From NCBI RefSeq assembly GCF_907163085.1, contig NZ_CAJQTX010000007.1:518428-582427 (forward strand): a stretch of DNA of 64,000 nt. Reading direction: 5' to 3'. Below, in pieces: positions 52,025 to 60,035 of the stretch. Under the pieces are notes generated by a model. The model saw only the letters and a list, made by a program, of their open reading frames with translations. It searched no databases and was not told where the DNA came from. Within the stretch, counting starts at the first letter, position 1. Each line of letters starts with the position of its first letter. This DNA comes from Candidatus Accumulibacter sp. ACC003 (GTDB lineage Bacteria; Pseudomonadota; Gammaproteobacteria; Burkholderiales; Rhodocyclaceae). The translations under genes and the position numbers were made by a program.

Positions 52025-54404
52025 CTGGTCTTTACCCACACTTGAGTCCGTCACTGCCTATGGCGACTGTGAGGGCGGCAGATAGCCGTCGGGGTAGGAG
52101 CGCCAAGTCGTGGGAGGAGCAGAGCGGGTGAAGAGGACATACATCTGTGTCGCCGTATCGAGCAGCTGCAAGGCACGCCAGAGCACTTGCGGACCCGGCG
52201 GGCCGTCGCGGCGGCGGCCGAGGTGTCCGCCGATGGCGCCGAGCATGCGAGTCGCCTCGGCCATGCTGGGCGGCTCAGCCGGGGTCAGGGTGGTCTGGTG
52301 GTGATAGCAGTACAAGGCCTTCCATTCCACCTCCTCGAAGAAGGCGGTACAGGGGTGGTCGGGCATCTCCCGGCCAAGCATGGCCAAGTGGTAGATGCGC
52401 CACGCGACGACCATATCCACCCCCAGGCAAGCCTGCAAGCGTGTCGCACTGCCCAGTTGGCGGTCCTTGATGCGGCAGCCACTCTTGAGGGTGCGATGGA
52501 AGACCTCGATCCGCCAGCGCGCGGCATACCATTCGGTGCGCTCGACCGCCTCCGCGAAGGTCGTCACCGGGACGGTCGTCAGCAACATCCACTCGATCGG
52601 CTCGCCGTCGTCGGCGGCGGCGCCTTCAAGCAGATGGACAGCCCAGGCGCCGACGGACGGCAGCGCACTGTTCTTGGGCGCTTGCAGCGTCACCTCGGAG
52701 AAGCGCAGCGTGAGCTGCGCCTGACGCGCGCTGCGCTTTCCGCGCCGGGGCAACTGCAGCGTGAGTTCGCCGGCAAGCGCCTGGCGGCTCATGAAATCCC
52801 ACAGCGCTTCGTCCTCCACCCGCCGCGCGCGGGTGCGCTCGGCGCGCACCAACAGCTTGGGCCCTGCCGCATCGCGCGCGGCCAGGGCGAACAGATCGAA
52901 GACGTCGGCCTCGCGATCACCCATGCTCACCAGTTGCGTCTGCGGACACAGTGCCTGGATCTCGGCGAGCCTGGCGAAGCTCTTGAGCCACTTCATGCTC
53001 TCCTTCTTCTCGATCGGCAAGTCCTTGCGCTTCTGGCTCTTGCCCTTGTCGTCGGCATCGCGCGCCCAGCATTGCGCATCGAGAATACCCAGCGGCGTCC
53101 CCTCGACACTGAAGGCCAGCGTGTCGTGCAGCAGCAGGCCGGTGGATTGATCGCGCTGGGTGTTGACCGGCCCCAGCCCGTCGGTCGCGGGATGGTGGGA
53201 ATAGTTGAGCGTCGTCGTATCCTGCGGCGCCAGGACGACGCGGTGTTGCCGGATGCGCTCGATGGTGCTCTCGATGTGAGGCGTCAGGATGACCTGCATG
53301 TTCACCTTGGCGTTCTTGAAGAAACGATACGCCGCGACCGTGCGGGCCCGGGCGCCACAGGCTTCGGGGATACTCGCCTGCGAGTGATGATAGAAATCCT
53401 GGGCAATGGCACACAGGCGCTCTTTGAGCCGTCCATCGTACCAGCGGACACTGGCGAATTCCTCTGCGGCCCAGTTGGCGGGCGCCTCTGGCCGCGGCGG
53501 GGGAGCCAGACGCAGCGCCGGTGCGGCACACAGTTGCGCCTTCCAGCGCGCAGCGAGCGGATAGAGGAAGATGCGTTTTTCTACCCCATCGCGCCGGCCC
53601 GACGTCGCGCCGACGTCGATCCAGTTGGCCGCGCGATAGCAACCGCCAGTAAAGCGCGTCGGATCGACGAAAGTTTCGAGCAACAGCGGACGCGTGCCAT
53701 AACGCGCCTCCCAGTCCGCCGGCAGACGGCGGCTGGCCATCCCCAGCACATGCGAGGCCAGATTCGGCACCTCGACCCCTGGCACGATCAGAAAGCGGGC
53801 ATTGGCCACGATCCGGTGCAGGTTGTGGCGGCGGGCCGCTTCCTCCCAGCCGATATACGTATCCCGCTTGTGCAAGGCCCAACTGGCCGAGGTGAAGGCG
53901 AGACCGCCCAGCCAGCCGTAGTGTTCACTGCGGATCAGGTAGCGCAATTGCGCGCCACACAGCGGTTTGTCACCCAGGTAGTGATGCCGCTCCATCAGCA
54001 CCCGCCAGCGTTGCGCGTTTGGGCTGCGGGAAGCGCCGACGGCGACCAGTTCGATTGCGCCAAGCGCTTCGAGCGAGGCGCAGACGCTGACCTCGGCCAC
54101 TTCCAGATCCGGCTGCCGCCGTGGCGCAAACGGGGCCGCCGCGCGGGGAAGTTCGACGACTTGGCGCTGCGCCAATTGCGCCAAGGCCTTCCGACAGCCG
54201 CCTTCCTGCCAGGCACCCGCAGGCGTGCGCCAGTCGAGCCACTCGCACACCCGACGCGACAGCGCGCGGCGCGAGATCTCCGGCACCGAGGCCACCAGTT
54301 CCCGCAGGCGCTCCAGGATGTCAAGGGAGAATTCTTGGCCGCAGACTCGCATGGCCCTACAGTAGGCCGTCGCGGCGACGGAGTCAAGTGTGTGCTAAGA
54401 CCAG
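52025..54404 (-). mobile_element. IS4/Tn5-like insertion sequence with a DUF4338-transposase fusion
   Basis: Inverted ends start CTGGTCTT and share CACACTTGA (52025-52045; reversed 54404-54384). The 10-bp duplication GTCTACGACG (52015-52024 and 54405-54414) restores the amidotransferase frame when one copy is removed. The length is 2,380 bp with one gene. Confidence 0.93.
52058..54352 (-). CDS. fusion of DUF4338 (DruA-like) and an IS4/Tn5-type transposase
   Basis: 764 aa. Residues about 1-280 are a full DUF4338 domain: RHHYLGDKPLCGAQLRYLI, RDTYIGWEEAARRHNLHRIV, NARFLIVPGV, LLLETFVDPTRFTGGCYRAA. From about 293 comes the Tn5-type DNA-binding region (NWAAEEFASVRWYDGRLKER, ARTVAAYRFFKNAKV), then DDE residues in APQDTTTLNYSHH, VSMGDREADVFDLF and the Glu of WRIEVFHRTLKSG. 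The C-terminal Tn5-like dimerisation region follows. The frame is unbroken with no internal stop, so the fusion is real in this sequence. DUF4338 is otherwise a separate gene in IS66 elements in this window. Confidence 0.92.
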   Translation of the reverse strand: MRVCGQEFSLDILERLRELVASVPEISRRALSRRVCEWLDWRTPAGAWQEGGCRKALAQLAQRQVVELPRAAAPFAPRRQPDLEVAEVSVCASLEALGAIELVAVGASRSPNAQRWRVLMERHHYLGDKPLCGAQLRYLIRSEHYGWLGGLAFTSASWALHKRDTYIGWEEAARRHNLHRIVANARFLIVPGVEVPNLASHVLGMASRRLPADWEARYGTRPLLLETFVDPTRFTGGCYRAANWIDVGATSGRRDGVEKRIFLYPLAARWKAQLCAAPALRLAPPPRPEAPANWAAEEFASVRWYDGRLKERLCAIAQDFYHHSQASIPEACGARARTVAAYRFFKNAKVNMQVILTPHIESTIERIRQHRVVLAPQDTTTLNYSHHPATDGLGPVNTQRDQSTGLLLHDTLAFSVEGTPLGILDAQCWARDADDKGKSQKRKDLPIEKKESMKWLKSFARLAEIQALCPQTQLVSMGDREADVFDLFALAARDAAGPKLLVRAERTRARRVEDEALWDFMSRQALAGELTLQLPRRGKRSARQAQLTLRFSEVTLQAPKNSALPSVGAWAVHLLEGAAADDGEPIEWMLLTTVPVTTFAEAVERTEWYAARWRIEVFHRTLKSGCRIKDRQLGSATRLQACLGVDMVVAWRIYHLAMLGREMPDHPCTAFFEEVEWKALYCYHHQTTLTPAEPPSMAEATRMLGAIGGHLGRRRDGPPGPQVLWRALQLLDTATQMYVLFTRSAPPTTWRSYPDGYLPPSQSP

Positions 54405-54647
54405 GTCTACGACGGGCGGGTGGTCGGCTTGCAGTTTCACCTGGAAACGACCCTGGACAGCGCACAACAGCTAATCGCTCACGGCGCCAACGAACTCGTC
54501 CAAGGCCGCTACATCCAGATGCCGCAGGAAATCCTTGCGGACGCAAGCCGGTTCGATGCCATCAATCGTGTCATGCATGACCTGCTCGACAGGCTGGCGA
54601 CAAACAGCCCGGAACGGATCGCTCCAGCGGGTGGAGAAACAAGATGA
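54405..54647 (+). pseudogene. class I glutamine amidotransferase, 3' part
   Basis: After the second GTCTACGACG copy the frame reads VYDGRVVGLQFHLETTLDSA, with the catalytic His and Glu of the triad in FHLE, and goes on to a native stop. It overlaps the next fragment by ATGA. Confidence 0.88.
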
Positions 54648-54840
54648 ACATCACCCTTCTCGGCGCGGCGCAGCCCTGCGAAGTAACCGGTTCGTGCTAC
54701 TTGGCTGAGACCGCAGACACGCGCTTCCTGGTGGACTGCGGCATGGTGCAGGGCAGGCGCGAGGCACCGGCGCGCAACCGCACGCCGTTCGCATTCGACT
54801 CGGAATCCATCAATTTCGTGGTGCCGACTCATGCTAACAC
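54644..54840 (+). pseudogene. MBL-fold RNA/DNA-processing exonuclease, N-terminal fragment
   Basis: MNITLLGAAQPCEVTGSCYL, then FLVDCGMVQGRREAPARNR and INFVVPTHA. This is the start of beta-CASP type metallo-beta-lactamase nucleases (GAAxEVTGSCxLVET, LTHAHIDH). The zinc motif is cut after THA: the expected H-x-D-H is missing and unrelated sequence follows. The ATG overlaps the amidotransferase stop, so the two were once an operon. Confidence 0.75.
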
Positions 54841-54975
54841 CAGTCCGTGGCGACCGCTGTCGCCGAGAAGCTGGCGGCCATGAACACCGCGACGTTCTTC
54901 GCTGAACTGACGGCTTTAACGGGCTCAACAATGGATCTGCTCACGAAACGGGAAAAATCGTACGATAAGGTAAAA

Positions 54976-55004
54976 TTGACGAGTACGGCAGGCTGCCGTA
55001 CTTT
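54976..55004 (+). promoter_or_regulatory. promoter and palindromic operator of the TacAT-type operon
   Basis: TTGACG (54976-54981), a spacer of 17 nt, and TACTTT (54999-55004). The perfect palindrome AGTACGGCAG-G-CTGCCGTACT (54982-55002) fills the spacer and enters the -10 box. This is the classical place for toxin-antitoxin autorepression. Confidence 0.75.
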
Positions 55005-55025
55005 CATCGTCAGGAGGACAACACT

Positions 55026-55307
55026 ATGCCCGCAGCCATTTCTACCGCCCGCCTCGAAGCCAGGATCAGCACCGATCTGCATTCGATGCTCAAGCGCGCT
55101 GCTGAACTTCAGGGGCGGACCATGACCGACTTCGTGATCACCGCCGTTCAAGACGCAGCACAACGCGCCATCGAGCAAGCCGAAGTTATCCGCCTGTCCA
55201 TGGCCGATCAGGAGTGCTTTGCTCAGGCGCTGCTGTCGCCACCTCAGCCGTCGCCGGCCCTGGAACGTGCTTTCGCTCGTCGTAGCAAGCTGCTGCGCGC
55301 TGAGTGA
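55026..55307 (+). CDS. DUF1778 antitoxin (TacA-like)
   Basis: 93 aa from MPAAISTARLEARISTDLHS with CAGGAGG upstream. The ribbon-helix-helix part (ARISTDLHSMLKRAAELQGR, TMTDFVITAVQDAAQ) is that of DUF1778/TacA antitoxins. The C-terminal tail (ALLSPPQPSPALERAFARRS) would wrap the acetyltransferase toxin. The stop overlaps the toxin GTG. It should repress its own promoter through the palindrome upstream. Confidence 0.92.
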   Translation: MPAAISTARLEARISTDLHSMLKRAAELQGRTMTDFVITAVQDAAQRAIEQAEVIRLSMADQECFAQALLSPPQPSPALERAFARRSKLLRAE

Positions 55308-55825
55308 ATAGCGCGCCGTTCCGGCTCGCGCCGCTCGATGCGACACATGACCGAACGAAGTTCAACAGTACTTCCGAGCCGCTAGACCGCTACTTGCGGG
55401 AACACGTCACTCAGGATGTTCGCCGACGCGTTGCCGCCTGTTTTGTCGCGTTGGCTGAGGGGCACCGCATCGCGGGCTACTACACATTGGCGTCGGCAAG
55501 CCTGTTGCTCGCCGATCTTCCGGCCAGCACCGGCAAGAAGCTACCGCGCTACCCGACCGTGCCAGCGGTACGCATGGGCCGCTTGGCCGTCGATCAGGGA
55601 TTCAAGGGGCAAGGTCTAGGCGGTGCGCTACTGGCCGATGCGCTCGACCGTGCCGCTCGCTCGGAGATCGCTGCTTATGCCCTGATGGTAGACGGTAAAG
55701 ACGAGGAGGCAGTGGCCTTCTACCGGCATCATGGATTTATCGCTTTGCCCGACTCTCCGCTGACGCTGTTCCTGCTCCTGGCAACCGCTCTTTCCGCTCG
55801 GAAAACGGACAACAAGGCACGCTAA
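55304..55825 (+). CDS. GNAT-family acetyltransferase toxin (TacT-like)
   Basis: 173 aa, GTG start overlapping the antitoxin. TacT hallmarks: SEPLDRYLREHVTQDVRRRV (substrate region), IAGYYTLASASLLLADLP, VRMGRLAVDQGFKGQGLGGALLADAL (acetyl-CoA-binding Q/RxxGxG/A: KGQGLG) and EAVAFYRHHGFIALP with the active-site Tyr. Such toxins acetylate aminoacyl-tRNA and stop translation. The pair is intact. Confidence 0.93.
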   Translation: MNSAPFRLAPLDATHDRTKFNSTSEPLDRYLREHVTQDVRRRVAACFVALAEGHRIAGYYTLASASLLLADLPASTGKKLPRYPTVPAVRMGRLAVDQGFKGQGLGGALLADALDRAARSEIAAYALMVDGKDEEAVAFYRHHGFIALPDSPLTLFLLLATALSARKTDNKAR

Positions 55826-55860
55826 GGCAGACGTTCTCGAAACGCGCCCTTTGGCGGCGA

Positions 55861-57159
55861 CTAGATCGAGAACGATTTTCGAGAACACATCAGCCGGTGC
55901 TCCAGCCATGAACCACCAAGCGCGCCGGCCAGCAAGGCCAGTGCCACGCGCAGATCGTTGAGCGCCGCCGGTGCAACAAGCAGCAGAACGCCCAGTCCCA
56001 GCATCATGCTGCCGGAAAGCAGTTTGAGGAACCGCCCTTCGCTCTCGGACATCTTGCGCGAGCCGAGGGTCCAGGTGAACACCAGTGTGATGATCATCAG
56101 CGGCATCACATAGACCAGATTGTAGAGTCCCAGATAGGCGTAGTGCTGCCAGGGGGACAAGTCAGACAAGGTCAGCAGCCGCGTATAGACCATCGGGAAT
56201 CCGGCGGTACACAGCAGCTCATAGGAATTTGCCGCCACCGCCAGGGCAACCGTGCCGAGCGTCAGCGCCGGCATGCTGTCCGCCCGCAGCAGCCCGCGCA
56301 CGTGCCGGTAGAGCCTGGGCTTGGCCGTGTCGGAGATGCTCAGCGAGATCCCCTTCTTGAACCAGAAATAGTCCTTGATATTGATCAGCGCGATGATTAT
56401 CGCCAGCATCCCTGCCACCGTCGTAACCATCGCGATCTCGCCCAGCCAGCGGAAAGCGTTCAGCCAGGCAGCCATGAACACGAAGTAGATCAGGCCCGAG
56501 AAGGAGAGGAAGACGGCGCCGATGAACAGCATGCGTCGGCGGCTGCCCGCATGGACGAGCAGCGAAAGCAGGAATAGGAGCACAAAGAAAGCGCAGGGAT
56601 TAAAAGCATCGAGTCCGGCGATGATCAGGGTGAAAACTGGCAACGACAGCTGCTCGCCCGTCACCCTGCCGAGCAACGGGAGATCGACACTCGGCACCCG
56701 CGCCATTGCCGCAGCGGGCTCAAACGTTGCCGGCATGCCCGTTTCGCGACACAAGCGCAGTCCTTCCTCCAGCGCGTGCCCGGTTCCTTCCGGCCGATCG
56801 AAACCGACGGTCATGCGGCCACAGAAGATAAAGGCTGGAACGCTACTCGCTTCTTGACTCAGAGCCTCCGCCATGGCGACATACGCCTTGGCCGCTTCCG
56901 CGTCGCTGCTGACGTCGCCACTGTGCACCAGCAACCATGGATAGCGGGCCGACAGCGCCTCGACGAACGGAGTCGCCGCCTGGCAATGCGGGCAGCTCCG
57001 AGTCCAGAAGAAGTACAAATGCACCTGCCGTTCGCCAGCGGTGTCGTGGTCGATCCACAGCGACGCATCGGCAGCGACTGGCGAGCAATAGACAGCGGCG
57101 ACAGTGAGCAGGCAGATCAGGCGCAAGACCCGAAGCAAGCCGGTGAGTCGTGTTCTCAT
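55861..57159 (-). CDS. thioredoxin-like/DsbD-type membrane fusion protein
   Basis: 432 aa from MRTRLTGLLRVLRLICLLTV (signal peptide). A periplasmic thioredoxin-like domain with CPHC (FFWTRSCPHCQAATPFVEAL) comes first, then six or more membrane helices of the CcdA/DsbD kind; a Cys lies in the first (GLDAFNPCAFFVLLFLLSLL) and one near the end (ELLCTAGFPMVYT), the pair used to pass electrons across the membrane. It probably moves reducing power to periplasmic targets. AAGG precedes the chosen ATG. Confidence 0.88.
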   Translation of the reverse strand: MRTRLTGLLRVLRLICLLTVAAVYCSPVAADASLWIDHDTAGERQVHLYFFWTRSCPHCQAATPFVEALSARYPWLLVHSGDVSSDAEAAKAYVAMAEALSQEASSVPAFIFCGRMTVGFDRPEGTGHALEEGLRLCRETGMPATFEPAAAMARVPSVDLPLLGRVTGEQLSLPVFTLIIAGLDAFNPCAFFVLLFLLSLLVHAGSRRRMLFIGAVFLSFSGLIYFVFMAAWLNAFRWLGEIAMVTTVAGMLAIIIALINIKDYFWFKKGISLSISDTAKPRLYRHVRGLLRADSMPALTLGTVALAVAANSYELLCTAGFPMVYTRLLTLSDLSPWQHYAYLGLYNLVYVMPLMIITLVFTWTLGSRKMSESEGRFLKLLSGSMMLGLGVLLLVAPAALNDLRVALALLAGALGGSWLEHRLMCSRKSFSI

Positions 57160-57350
57160 CGCGTACCTTGCCGATAGTGAGCCGGCCGTGCTGGCTGAAT
57201 GCCGCCTCGTCGCGGCCGGAGCTTCGACAGGCATGGCGGAAGGTTTCAGACTGCGCCTGTCATTCGCATCCCGCCCGGTCCCTTTCTTCTCTCTTTCTTC
57301 ACCGGCGCTGGTCGATGCAGAGCCAAAACCGATGGCTCGTGGTCAGGCGC

Positions 57351-57770
57351 TCACCACGACAAGGTCTTGGTGTCGTCCTTGAACAAGGCGTTACCAAGCA
57401 GATCCGGGCTGCCGATCTTGAAGCCCGGCAACAAGTCCGACGCTTCGACGTCGAATTGCTGCATGCAGTAGTGGCATATCAATACCGTCGCACCCTTGCT
57501 CATCAGTTCGGCGAGCGCAGCTTGATGATTGGCATGCTTCTCCGTGTACTTCCTGGACGCGAGAAGGATGCCGCTCTCGTTCAGCCAAATCGTCAACGAG
57601 TGTCCTCTGGCGCGTTGAAGCTCGGCAAAATGCAGAACGTGGCCAACCCGCCGTGTCGCATCGCTCGATAAAGCGATGAACAAGGGATCCTTATCCCCGG
57701 CGAAAACGGGGTTCGACAAACCGGAAACGATGAGCGCCAGGGCCATCAAGATAGTCTTGAAGAACTGCAT
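57351..57770 (-). CDS. periplasmic DsrE-like protein
   Basis: 139 aa. MQFFKTILMALALIVSGLSN is a signal peptide cut near VFAGDKD. The mature part has the DsrE fold pattern (PLFIALSSDATRRVGHVLHF, GHSLTIWLNESGILLAS, LMSKGATVLICHYCMQQFDV). The Cys pair in CHYC is in the usual active-site position. GGAGG lies 5 nt before the ATG. It may carry sulfur or redox groups together with the DsbD-like protein downstream. Confidence 0.85.
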   Translation of the reverse strand: MQFFKTILMALALIVSGLSNPVFAGDKDPLFIALSSDATRRVGHVLHFAELQRARGHSLTIWLNESGILLASRKYTEKHANHQAALAELMSKGATVLICHYCMQQFDVEASDLLPGFKIGSPDLLGNALFKDDTKTLSW

Positions 57771-58018
57771 ACCTACCTCCGTGGAAAGCGGGTGGAATAT
57801 TTGATCGTCGGCAATCACGACGAACGGCTATCCCAAGTATGCCCGGCCAGCGACCAATCGTCGTGTGGCATCTTGTCGCCTCTCAGATCAGCAAGAGTGG
57901 CCCCCGACCTTCAGGCGGGCCTGTGCTTTACGACGAGAGAAATGGCCTCGGGCTCCGCTGGCGAGATCCCTCAGCTCAACAAACCGCCTACAGGTAGGAC
58001 AGGACAATCGCATGTATC
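57771..58018. other. gap without recognisable gene
   Basis: About 250 bp before the ISAs1 remnant. Nothing recognised; it should hold the promoter of the DsrE gene on the minus strand. Confidence 0.4.
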
Positions 58019-58265
58019 TTATACAAGACCCAGGAGCTCGGCACGGAAGGAATCGGAAGTAGCGGCGATCAGGCGCTGAGTCTTGAGGCCACCCTTGCGC
58101 TTCACCGGGGGAAGGCGGAGGAGATTCAAGACGAACTGGCGCAGGACAGCCAAGTTGTGCGCGGCATGATCGGTGCAAGCCCGCATCTGATCGTCGCCAA
58201 AGACCACATCCATGCACCAGTGCGGCTGTTCCCGACACGCCAGTGCAGGCGAACACTTTTGTTCA
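58019..58265 (-). pseudogene. ISAs1-family transposase remnant
   Basis: Minus-strand pieces VRLHWRVGNSRTGAWMW, then in another frame MDVVFGDDQMRACTDHAAHN followed by LAVLRQFVLNLLRL and KGGLKTQRLIAATSD match the C-terminal end of ISAs1 transposases (HWxIENSLHWVLDVxFxED, AVLRHIALNLL). A frameshift separates the pieces and the catalytic start is gone. Confidence 0.7.
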
Positions 58266-58370
58266 TGCGCTGCGCGTCAGGTACCCAGCACCAGGAAAGA
58301 CAGGTAGCATGACCCACCACCCTTTGGAATACGAAAAACCAAGGGCACCTCAACCGGAGAGGAAACGTCC

Positions 58371-58658
58371 ATGTCAAGTGTTGGCTACCACGAACCCGTT
58401 GAAGAACTATCTGATGAAACGCGCGACATGCATCGAGCAATCGTGTCTCTAATGGAGGAGCTTGAGGCAGTCGATTGGTACAACCAACGTGCAGATGCCT
58501 GCAAGGATCAAGACCTGAAGGCGATTCTCGAACACAATAGAGACGAGGAAAAAGAGCATGCCTCGATGGTGTTGGAGTGGATCCGTCGCAAGGATCAAGC
58601 GTTTTCGAAGGAACTGAAGGATTACGTCTTCACCGACAAGCCGATCGCGCACAAGTAG
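58371..58658 (+). CDS. encapsulated ferritin-like protein (EncFtn family)
   Basis: 95 aa with GAGAGG upstream. The sequence HRAIVSLMEELEAVDWYNQR and HNRDEEKEHASMVLEWIRRK matches EncFtn proteins, which form ring decamers inside encapsulin shells; the di-iron ligands are the Glu of MEELEAVDWY and the Glu-x-x-His of EEKEH. The C-terminal tail (YVFTDKPIAHK) is short and lacks a clear encapsulin-targeting extension. No encapsulin shell gene is next to it in the window, which is unusual for this family. Confidence 0.88.
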   Translation: MSSVGYHEPVEELSDETRDMHRAIVSLMEELEAVDWYNQRADACKDQDLKAILEHNRDEEKEHASMVLEWIRRKDQAFSKELKDYVFTDKPIAHK

Positions 58659-58823
58659 CCATAACCAGCCATCGCCGTTCATCCGTCGTTGTCGGCAGCA
58701 GGACTTTCTGGTAGCCGTGGTCGCACCCCGAGAGTATGTGATCAAGCGCGCAACGGCACTCTCGGGTGTCGCCTGGCGGTGATCGTGATCGTCGTGCTGC
58801 TAAGCGTGCCGCGTCAGGCCCTG

Positions 58824-59271
58824 CTACCGGCTGGGTCGAGGTCCCCGACGTCCGTAACCCGACGAACGTTGCGCACAACGTCGAAACGCAGCCAGGTGGC
58901 GCTGCTGCGAAGCGTCCTGGAGATTGCACAACTACGGCAACAATGTTCTGGTGCTGGATCACCTTCAGCAGTCGATCATACATTTCTCCGTTGGCGATCT
59001 CGGCGACCACGCCCGCTTCGCACGCTTCCTGCAGGCTGGCGTAGCGCGTAACAGTTTCCAGGTTCCAGGGATTCCCGGGAACGGGCAGTCGGTAGTGACC
59101 GAACAGCGCGCACAGTGCCTCGATATGGCGCGCTTCGGCCGCCCGGATGTTGGTGAACGGGCGCACGTTGCCGAAGTCGGCAATCACTTGGTCGTATGTT
59201 GCCCAGGCGCGGTATTCATCGTCGAGTGCCTCGTTCAAGGCATGGATTTCTGCTTCGGACAGGTCGTTCAC
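58824..59271 (-). pseudogene. DUF2202 ferritin-like protein gene with a frameshift
   Basis: Starts MNDLSEAEIHALNEALDDEY and keeps the ferritin-like pattern (EALDDEYRAWATYDQVIADF, NIRAAEARHIEALCALFGHY). Near 58930-58940 the frame breaks: the expected end (NLQDASQQRHLAAFRRCAQR) is in another frame, stopping at 58824. The uncorrected frame runs to 58630 with unrelated residues. Either a one-base indel killed the gene or the sequence has an error. Confidence 0.8.
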
Positions 59272-59274
59272 GAG

Positions 59275-60012
59275 TCATCCTCCGTGGTGAAAAATGGCGA
59301 TGGTAGCGATGCCCGCGAGCAGCAGCATCAGCTGACGCACCGAAGCGGTGGGGCTCACCTGTCGGTGTAGGCCCGGAATGAGGTCGGCCGCGGCGATGTA
59401 GATAAAGCTCGCTGCTGAAAGCGCCAGAATATAGGGCACCGCGGCGCCCATTTCACCGAGCCAGAAATAGGCCAGGACAGCGCCGGGCAGCGTGCTGGCT
59501 GATGAAAGGCCATTGAGCAGCAGCGCCTTCCGGCGGCCATAACCACTGTCCAACAGGATCGCGAAATCGCCGACCTCCTGCGGTATCTCGTGCGCGATCA
59601 CGGCCAGCGCCGCGGCGATCCCCAGGGGAATCGAAGTCAGGAAGGCTGCGGCGATCACCATGCCGTCGACAAAGTTGTGGAAAGCGTCGCCGATCAGGAT
59701 AAGCGGCGCAGCGCGGCCATGCACCTCGCAGCCACTGTCGTGACAATGGCGCCAGAGCACAAGCTTCTCCAGTATGAAGAACAGCACCATACCGGCCAGT
59801 ACTGTCGCGCTGACGGCAATTGCCGGTGCCTGTTTCAGGGCTGCGGGAATCATGCCAAGGAAAGCCGCGCCGAGTAGTGTGCCCGTCGCATAGCTGATCA
59901 GGCACGGGACGAGACCTCTTCGGATGCCTTCGGGAAACAACAGAAACAAGGCCGCGCCTCCCACAGCCCCGACGCTGCCCAATAAGCTGAATCCGACTAT
60001 CCATGGCAACAT
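59275..60012 (-). CDS. ZIP family metal transporter
   Basis: 245 aa from MLPWIVGFSLLGSVGAVGGA, behind AGGGGGCT; a TTG at 60039 is a less likely start. Eight hydrophobic helices. The metal-site helices are clear: IGDAFHNFVDGMVIAAAFL (helix IV) and IAHEIPQEVGDFAILL (helix V). The loop VLWRHCHDSGCEVHGRA is His/Cys-rich. It probably imports zinc or iron and lies next to two ferritin-like genes. Confidence 0.9.
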   Translation of the reverse strand: MLPWIVGFSLLGSVGAVGGAALFLLFPEGIRRGLVPCLISYATGTLLGAAFLGMIPAALKQAPAIAVSATVLAGMVLFFILEKLVLWRHCHDSGCEVHGRAAPLILIGDAFHNFVDGMVIAAAFLTSIPLGIAAALAVIAHEIPQEVGDFAILLDSGYGRRKALLLNGLSSASTLPGAVLAYFWLGEMGAAVPYILALSAASFIYIAAADLIPGLHRQVSPTASVRQLMLLLAGIATIAIFHHGG

Positions 60013-60035
60013 TCCGAGCCCCCTGAGAATCTCTG

